This document shows, in pieces, positions 60,174-64,000 of a DNA stretch of 64,000 nt. Origin of the DNA: Streptantibioticus cattleyicolor NRRL 8057 = DSM 46488 (GTDB lineage: Bacteria > Actinomycetota > Actinomycetes > Streptomycetales > Streptomycetaceae); assembly GCF_000240165.1 (NCBI RefSeq), contig NC_017585.1, forward strand, positions 62,001-126,000. Direction: 5' to 3'. Both the position numbers and the translations under genes were made by a program. A model generated the notes under the pieces. The model made no database searches. It was not told the DNA's origin and worked only from the letters and a program-made list of their open reading frames with translations. The stretch's first letter is position 1, and the number at the start of each line of letters is the position of its first letter.

Positions 60174-60285
60174 CGCGCTCTCCTCTCGGCCGTACGGCCG
60201 TCGTCGCCGGAAGTACCCCGCACGGACCGGGCCGCGCGGGCGACCCGGCGGGCGGGTCGTCCACGCGGCTCCGGTACCGGGACCG

Positions 60286-60744
60286 TCAGCCCATGCCGGT
60301 GCCCGGGCAGTGGGTGTTGTCGTCGACCGAGATGGACGCCTCGTTGTTGCGCAGGAACGTCAGGTTGCCGCCCATCCACGGGCTGAGCCACTCCGAGTCG
60401 CCGGTGAAGTCGGTGGAGTACCAGATGCCGACGTTGCAGTTGGAGACGTCCTCGGCGGAGGCGGCGTTGTTGCGCACCACCTGACCGGCGCCGGCACCGT
60501 CGTTGGCGTACCGGTAGTTGCCGAGGTCGTGGATGTCCGCGTCGGCGTGCGGGTAGCCCAGCGAGGCCCCGGAGGCGTCGGGCGAGTAGTACAGGCAGAA
60601 CCAGTTGACGGTGTTGCAACGGCCGCTGTACCAGGTGGAGATGTTGTCACTTCTCGCCTCGGCGGTGCCCGCCACGGCGCCGACCGCGAGGCCGACGGTG
60701 GCGGCCACCACGCCGAGCCGGGACGCGAGCTTCTTACCGGCCAT
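60286..60744 (-). CDS. Secreted peptidase-inhibitor I36-like protein
   Basis: A 152-residue preprotein with a signal peptide cut near GTAEA-RS (residue 30). The mature domain is of the SMPI/I36 beta-gamma-crystallin type: FCLYYSPDASGASLGYPHAD, IHDLGNYRYANDGAGAGQVV, and LTFLRNNEASISVDDNTHC. Four cysteines (about C43, C50, SNCNV, THCPG) probably pair. SMPI itself inhibits metalloproteases, a nice match to snapalysin elsewhere in the window, but crystallin-fold proteins have many other roles. Confidence 0.85.
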   Translation of the reverse strand: MAGKKLASRLGVVAATVGLAVGAVAGTAEARSDNISTWYSGRCNTVNWFCLYYSPDASGASLGYPHADADIHDLGNYRYANDGAGAGQVVRNNAASAEDVSNCNVGIWYSTDFTGDSEWLSPWMGGNLTFLRNNEASISVDDNTHCPGTGMG

Positions 60745-60849
60745 CTGATGTCCTTCCACGAGGAACACTCGGTGCTGACGACGGTGATCCTGGGGCCTGC
60801 CCGCCCGCCGGTCTTGTACGAACGCGTCACCGCGACGGAGGTGGTTGGT

Positions 60850-60867
60850 CCGCTTCCGCTTCCGCTT
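60850..60867. repeat. Three tandem CCGCTT repeats with an adjacent hairpin
   Basis: CCGCTT is repeated three times without gaps. The last copy overlaps the hairpin CCGC-TTTT-GCGG (60862-60873). It lies in the 223-base region between the divergent I36 inhibitor and AraC genes. Confidence 0.45.
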
Positions 60868-60967
60868 TTGCGGAGGCGGCCGTTCCCGGTGCGGGACCCG
60901 TTCGCCACGCCCTACCATCACCGCGGCGTCCGTCCGGCGCCGTCGGTACGGGGGGTTGGGGGAACCG

Positions 60968-61867
60968 ATGGACGCGCCTGCCCGGAGACCGCAGCGCACC
61001 GGGCAGCCGGAGGCGGAACTCGTCCGGTGCCCGCCCGCGGCACCGCTGCGCGGCCCGGTACTCGGCTACCGCGGGTTCCGCATCGGCGTCCGGCGTACCC
61101 GGCAGCGGCTGATGCTCCCGGACGGGATCGTGAAGCTGATGATCGGCTTCGGTGATCCGGTGCGCGTGGTGGACGCGGTCGACCCGCGGCAGGACGTGCG
61201 GGCGGTGTCGATGGCCAACCCCGTCCGGGTGCGGGCGGCGGTCGGCGAGCACACCGGATCCCTGCACGGGGTGACGGTGCTGCTCACCCCGCTCGCCGGT
61301 TACCGGCTGTTCCGGGTGCCCATGGCCGAGTGGTCGGACCTCGCGCTGGACCCCGCCGACCTGCTGGGGCCCGTGGTGGGCCAGCTCTCGGACCGGCTGG
61401 CCGAACTGCCGTGCTGGGCCGACCGGTTCGCCCTGCTGGACCGGGTGCTGGCGACCTGGCTGGCAGAGGGCCCGGTGCCGTCGCCGGAAGTCGTCCACGC
61501 CTGGCGGGAGTTACGGCGTACCGGCGGCCGGATCCGGGTGGAGGAGCTGGCGGCGGAGACCGGGTGGAGCCGGCGCACCCTGGAACGCCGGTTCCGCCAG
61601 CAGATCGGGCATCCGCCGAAGGCCGTGGCGCAGATCGTCCGGCTCCAGGGCGCGCTGCGGCTGCTGGAGGCCGGCGGCTCCTGCGCCCGGGCCGCCGCGG
61701 AGGCCGGCTACCACGACCAGGCGCACTTCGACCACACCTTCCGTGCCATGACCGGCCGCACGCCCGGGCAGTTCCGCCGCGCCCGGGCCCACGCGGATCC
61801 GGCCGACCCGTCGGACTTCGTACCGGACCAGGTGACCAGCGTGCTGCTCGCCGGTGCCCGGGGGTGA
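60968..61867 (+). CDS. AraC-family transcriptional regulator
   Basis: The protein has 299 residues. The N-terminal half is a cupin-like sensor (LPDGIVKLMIGFGDPVRVVD, GVTVLLTPLAGYRLFRVPMA) of the type with a C-terminal AraC domain: VEELAAETGWSRRTLERRFR then EAGYHDQAHFDHTFRAMTGR, with the F-x-R-x-F/T-G-x-T-P-x-x-F/Y-R signature at RAMTGRTPGQFRRAR. It is divergent from the I36 inhibitor gene. The start ATG 60968 has GGGGGTTGGGGGAA upstream. Confidence 0.9.
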   Translation: MDAPARRPQRTGQPEAELVRCPPAAPLRGPVLGYRGFRIGVRRTRQRLMLPDGIVKLMIGFGDPVRVVDAVDPRQDVRAVSMANPVRVRAAVGEHTGSLHGVTVLLTPLAGYRLFRVPMAEWSDLALDPADLLGPVVGQLSDRLAELPCWADRFALLDRVLATWLAEGPVPSPEVVHAWRELRRTGGRIRVEELAAETGWSRRTLERRFRQQIGHPPKAVAQIVRLQGALRLLEAGGSCARAAAEAGYHDQAHFDHTFRAMTGRTPGQFRRARAHADPADPSDFVPDQVTSVLLAGARG

Positions 61868-61900
61868 TCCTGGGCTGGACGGCAGGCATCGGTCAGGCGG

Positions 61901-62785
61901 TCAGGCGGTCAGGCCGAGCCCGGCCAGGCGCTCCGGGTCGGTGAGGATGTCGAGCCCGGTGACGCGCCCGTCGCGGATGGTGAACGACATCACGGACAGC
62001 GGCCGGCCGTCGGCGAACGCGACGACCCCGGGGGTGCCGTTGACCAGCACCGGGCGCGCCTCCGCGGCGAAGCGGGCGAACATGATGGCCTGGGACGCCA
62101 CATCGGCCGCGCCGCGCCGCAGGACGCTCGGCACGAGCGCGCCGCCGTCGGACCGCGCGACCACGTCGGGGTCGAGCACGGCCAGCAGCGCTTCGAAGTC
62201 ACCGCCGCGGGAGGCGGTCAGGAAGGCGTCGACGACGCCGCGTTTGCGGACGTTGTCGGTGTCGGCGGCCGGGGTGGCGCCCTGGACGCGGCGGCGGGCG
62301 CGGCTGGCGAGCTGCCGGGTGGAGACCACGGTGCGGCCGAGGCCCGGGGCGATGTCGTCGAAGGGCACGTCGAACATGTCGTGCAGCACGAAGGCGACCC
62401 GCTCGGCCGGACCGAGGGTTTCCAGCACGACCATGAGGGCGATGCCCACCGAGTCGGCCACCAGGACCTCCTCCTCGGGGCCGACCCGGGCCGACGCGGT
62501 GACCACCGGGTCCGGCAGCCGCACCCATCCCTCCTGCTCGGGCATGGGGTCCTCGCGCCGCGAGGCACGCGAACGCAGCATGTCCAGGCAGACCCGGCCG
62601 ACGACCGTGGTCAGCCAGGCGCCCAGGTTCCGCACCCCGCCCACGTCCGCGCGGTCGAGCTTGAACCACGCCTCCTGGACGGCGTCCTCGGCCTCCGCCA
62701 GCGACCCCAGCATCCGGTAGGCCACCGCCCGCAGCCCCGGCCGCTCCGCCTCGAAGCGCTCGGCCAGGGACGTCTCGTCGTTCAC
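61901..62785 (-). CDS. ECF41-type sigma factor (SigJ-like) with SnoaL-like C-terminal domain
   Basis: The protein has 294 residues. Region 2 is VAYRMLGSLAEAEDAVQEAW, and region 4 is LGPAERVAFVLHDMFDVPFD. The C-terminal SnoaL-like extension includes LAVLDPDVVARSDGGALVPS and ends LDILTDPERLAGLGL, a degenerate form of the ECF41 NPDKL motif. In ECF41 sigma factors the extension controls activity in place of a separate anti-sigma factor. ECF41 genes usually neighbour a COE-type redox gene (carboxymuconolactone decarboxylase, oxidoreductase or epimerase); none is adjacent here, which is unusual. Confidence 0.92.
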   Translation of the reverse strand: MNDETSLAERFEAERPGLRAVAYRMLGSLAEAEDAVQEAWFKLDRADVGGVRNLGAWLTTVVGRVCLDMLRSRASRREDPMPEQEGWVRLPDPVVTASARVGPEEEVLVADSVGIALMVVLETLGPAERVAFVLHDMFDVPFDDIAPGLGRTVVSTRQLASRARRRVQGATPAADTDNVRKRGVVDAFLTASRGGDFEALLAVLDPDVVARSDGGALVPSVLRRGAADVASQAIMFARFAAEARPVLVNGTPGVVAFADGRPLSVMSFTIRDGRVTGLDILTDPERLAGLGLTA

Positions 62786-63003
62786 CAGTCATACCCCCGT
62801 CGTGGAATCCGTCGGACCGATGTCAGACGCTAGCCGATCACGGCTGCTCAGGCGCCGGTCACCCGCCGCGCACCGGTCGGTGGACACGCAGGCACCAAGC
62901 GGTGTCCGGACAGGCATGAAGACACCCGCACGCGTCCGGGCGGGTCGCGGACCGGTGCGAGGATTCCCCCATCCCCCGGCCGTTCTCCCCAAGGAGTCCA
63001 CGC

Positions 63004-63585
63004 ATGTCACCATCCTCTCCGTCGACGGTCGCCGAGTGGCGCGGGTTCCTCGAGGACTACAGCGCCAAGTTCCTCGCCTCGGACTACCTCCGGCAGGCCG
63101 AGGCGGACGGGCAGGCACCGTTTCCGGTGAGTGACACCCAGCGCGAGTCCGGCTGGCTGGGCCGCGAGCCGGCGACCGAGGAGGAAGTCCGGGCCGCCGA
63201 GGAACGGCTCGGGGTCCGGCTGCCGCCCGCGTACCGCAGCTTCCTGCTGACCAGCAACGGCTGGAACTCCATCGGCCCGGTCGATCTGCTCAAGGCCGAC
63301 GAGATCGCCTGGTTCGCCGAACGCGAGGCGTGGCTCGTCGACGCCTGGTCCGAACCGGGCGAGGACTTCTTCATCGGTGACTTCGCGATGCTCGACCGCT
63401 GCCTGGTGATCGCCAACGACGACGGCGGCGGCGGTTGTTACTGGCTGCTCCACGCGGACGGCGCCCGGGGGAACGGTGAGTGGACCGCGTACGAGTGGTG
63501 GCCGGGCGACGGCGACGTTCCCCAGGGCTCCGTCTCCGGTGACTTCGCCGCGCTCGTCACGAGCACGGCGGAGAACATCACGTAG
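63004..63585 (+). CDS. SMI1/KNR4-family protein
   Basis: A 193-residue protein. SMI1/KNR4 (SUKH) signatures are present: EEEVRAAEERLGVRLPPAYR followed by SFLLTSNGWNSIG, then IANDDGGGGCYWLLHADG. Members occur as immunity proteins of contact-dependent toxins and as regulators. No toxin is adjacent in the window. An AAGGAG site precedes the ATG. It may be a solitary immunity gene or a general-purpose SUKH protein. Confidence 0.88.
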   Translation: MSPSSPSTVAEWRGFLEDYSAKFLASDYLRQAEADGQAPFPVSDTQRESGWLGREPATEEEVRAAEERLGVRLPPAYRSFLLTSNGWNSIGPVDLLKADEIAWFAEREAWLVDAWSEPGEDFFIGDFAMLDRCLVIANDDGGGGCYWLLHADGARGNGEWTAYEWWPGDGDVPQGSVSGDFAALVTSTAENIT

Positions 63586-63640
63586 GGAGCGGCCGGGCAC
63601 CGGTCCTCGGGGCGGGACGGGGACGGCCGACCGGTCGCCG

Positions 63641-64000
63641 TCATCTCGTTCCGTGTGACCAACGCCGCTGCGGGCCCACGGTGACCGCCCACAACAGCAG
63701 GGCGGCGCAGCTGAAGGCGGTTCCCAGCACGGACACCCCGGTCCACCCGGCCGCGGCGTACGCCAGTGAGGATCCGACGGCACCGAGGGCGCTGCCCGCC
63801 GAGTAGAAGACCATGTAGCCGCCGATGATCCTGCTTCCGGCGTCCGGGCGCACCGCGTAGATGAGGGACTGGTTGGTGACGTGCACGGCTTGGACGGCGA
63901 AGTCCAGCAGGAGCGCGCCGATCGCCAGCGCCCACAGCGAGTGCCCGGTGAACGCCAGCGGGAGCCATGACACCGCGAGCAGGACCAGCCCGGCGCCGGT
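63641..64000 (-). CDS. MFS transporter, C-terminal part (5' end outside the window)
   Basis: The frame stays open to the right edge. The visible 120 residues contain about three helices: WALAIGALLLDFAVQAVHVT, IIGGYMVFYSAGSALGAVGS and WTGVSVLGTAFSCAALLLWA. The motif HVTNQSLIYAVRPDAGSRI is typical of helix 10-11 loops of YnfM/DHA1-type exporters. No substrate can be inferred. Confidence 0.75.
   Translation of the reverse strand, partial: TGAGLVLLAVSWLPLAFTGHSLWALAIGALLLDFAVQAVHVTNQSLIYAVRPDAGSRIIGGYMVFYSAGSALGAVGSSLAYAAAGWTGVSVLGTAFSCAALLLWAVTVGPQRRWSHGTR

Overview
The window is GC-rich (about 70% or more), uses GTG/TTG starts and GGAGG-type ribosome sites, and carries families typical of Streptomyces or a close streptomycete: snapalysin, MmyB-type XRE regulators, DrrA/DrrB transporters, ECF sigma factors fused to SnoaL-like domains, GlxA-type AraC regulators and a Pycsar-effector-like membrane protein. 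There is no rRNA, CRISPR array, integrase, transposase or large biosynthetic enzyme. It reads as an accessory chromosomal region built of many small units, most of them one regulator next to one redox enzyme or transporter.

Left part (1-24.6 kb): a beta-propeller protein cut by the window edge; a broken membrane-protein gene; TetR plus an internally deleted epoxide hydrolase; an MDR oxidoreductase divergent from a GlxA-type regulator; snapalysin; an FAD monooxygenase; MerR divergent from an internally deleted MFS transporter; an SDR/SnoaL pair with an Rrf2 regulator; an S9 peptidase; a decapitated SDR; an HxlR/NmrA-type quinone-reductase pair; a DHA2 exporter divergent from a second GlxA-type regulator; TetR; an MHS-type symporter; and a methyltransferase.

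Middle (25-33.4 kb): after a second methyltransferase comes the most coherent operon, seven genes for uptake and breakdown of a four-carbon sugar acid (tetronate). They are a 2-hydroxyacid dehydrogenase, a Hyi-like isomerase, an Asp/Glu-racemase-fold protein, a GntP permease, the DUF1537 kinase (OtnK), the class II aldolase-type decarboxylase (OtnC) and a ModA-like binding protein without a signal peptide. A convergent GntR/FCD regulator follows. The expected route is tetronate to 2-oxo-tetronate, 3-oxo-tetronate, its 4-phosphate, then DHAP plus CO2.

Right part (33.4-64 kb): an erythromycin-esterase-like protein divergent from a two-domain MerR protein; an RHH regulator/DUF4097/DrrA/DrrB efflux operon; an orphan Pycsar-effector-like protein; three MmyB-type XRE regulators each beside an oxidoreductase; an ECF sigma factor overlapping a STAS protein; a frameshifted MDR gene; a two-gene unit of a ferritin-like protein and a hemerythrin; a tRNA-like RNA with its own promoter and terminator; a glycosyltransferase; several secreted proteins (DUF4232, arylsulfotransferase, I36 inhibitor, a lipoprotein); an ECF41-type sigma factor; an SMI1/KNR4 protein; and an MFS transporter cut by the right edge.

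Two themes cross the window. Many divergent regulator/enzyme intergenic regions carry readable operators. At least five genes, three of them redox or hydrolase genes with a matching neighbouring regulator, are disrupted by deletions, stops or frameshifts, as expected of a region that is turning over. The least explained element is the tRNA-like RNA at 48869-48940.
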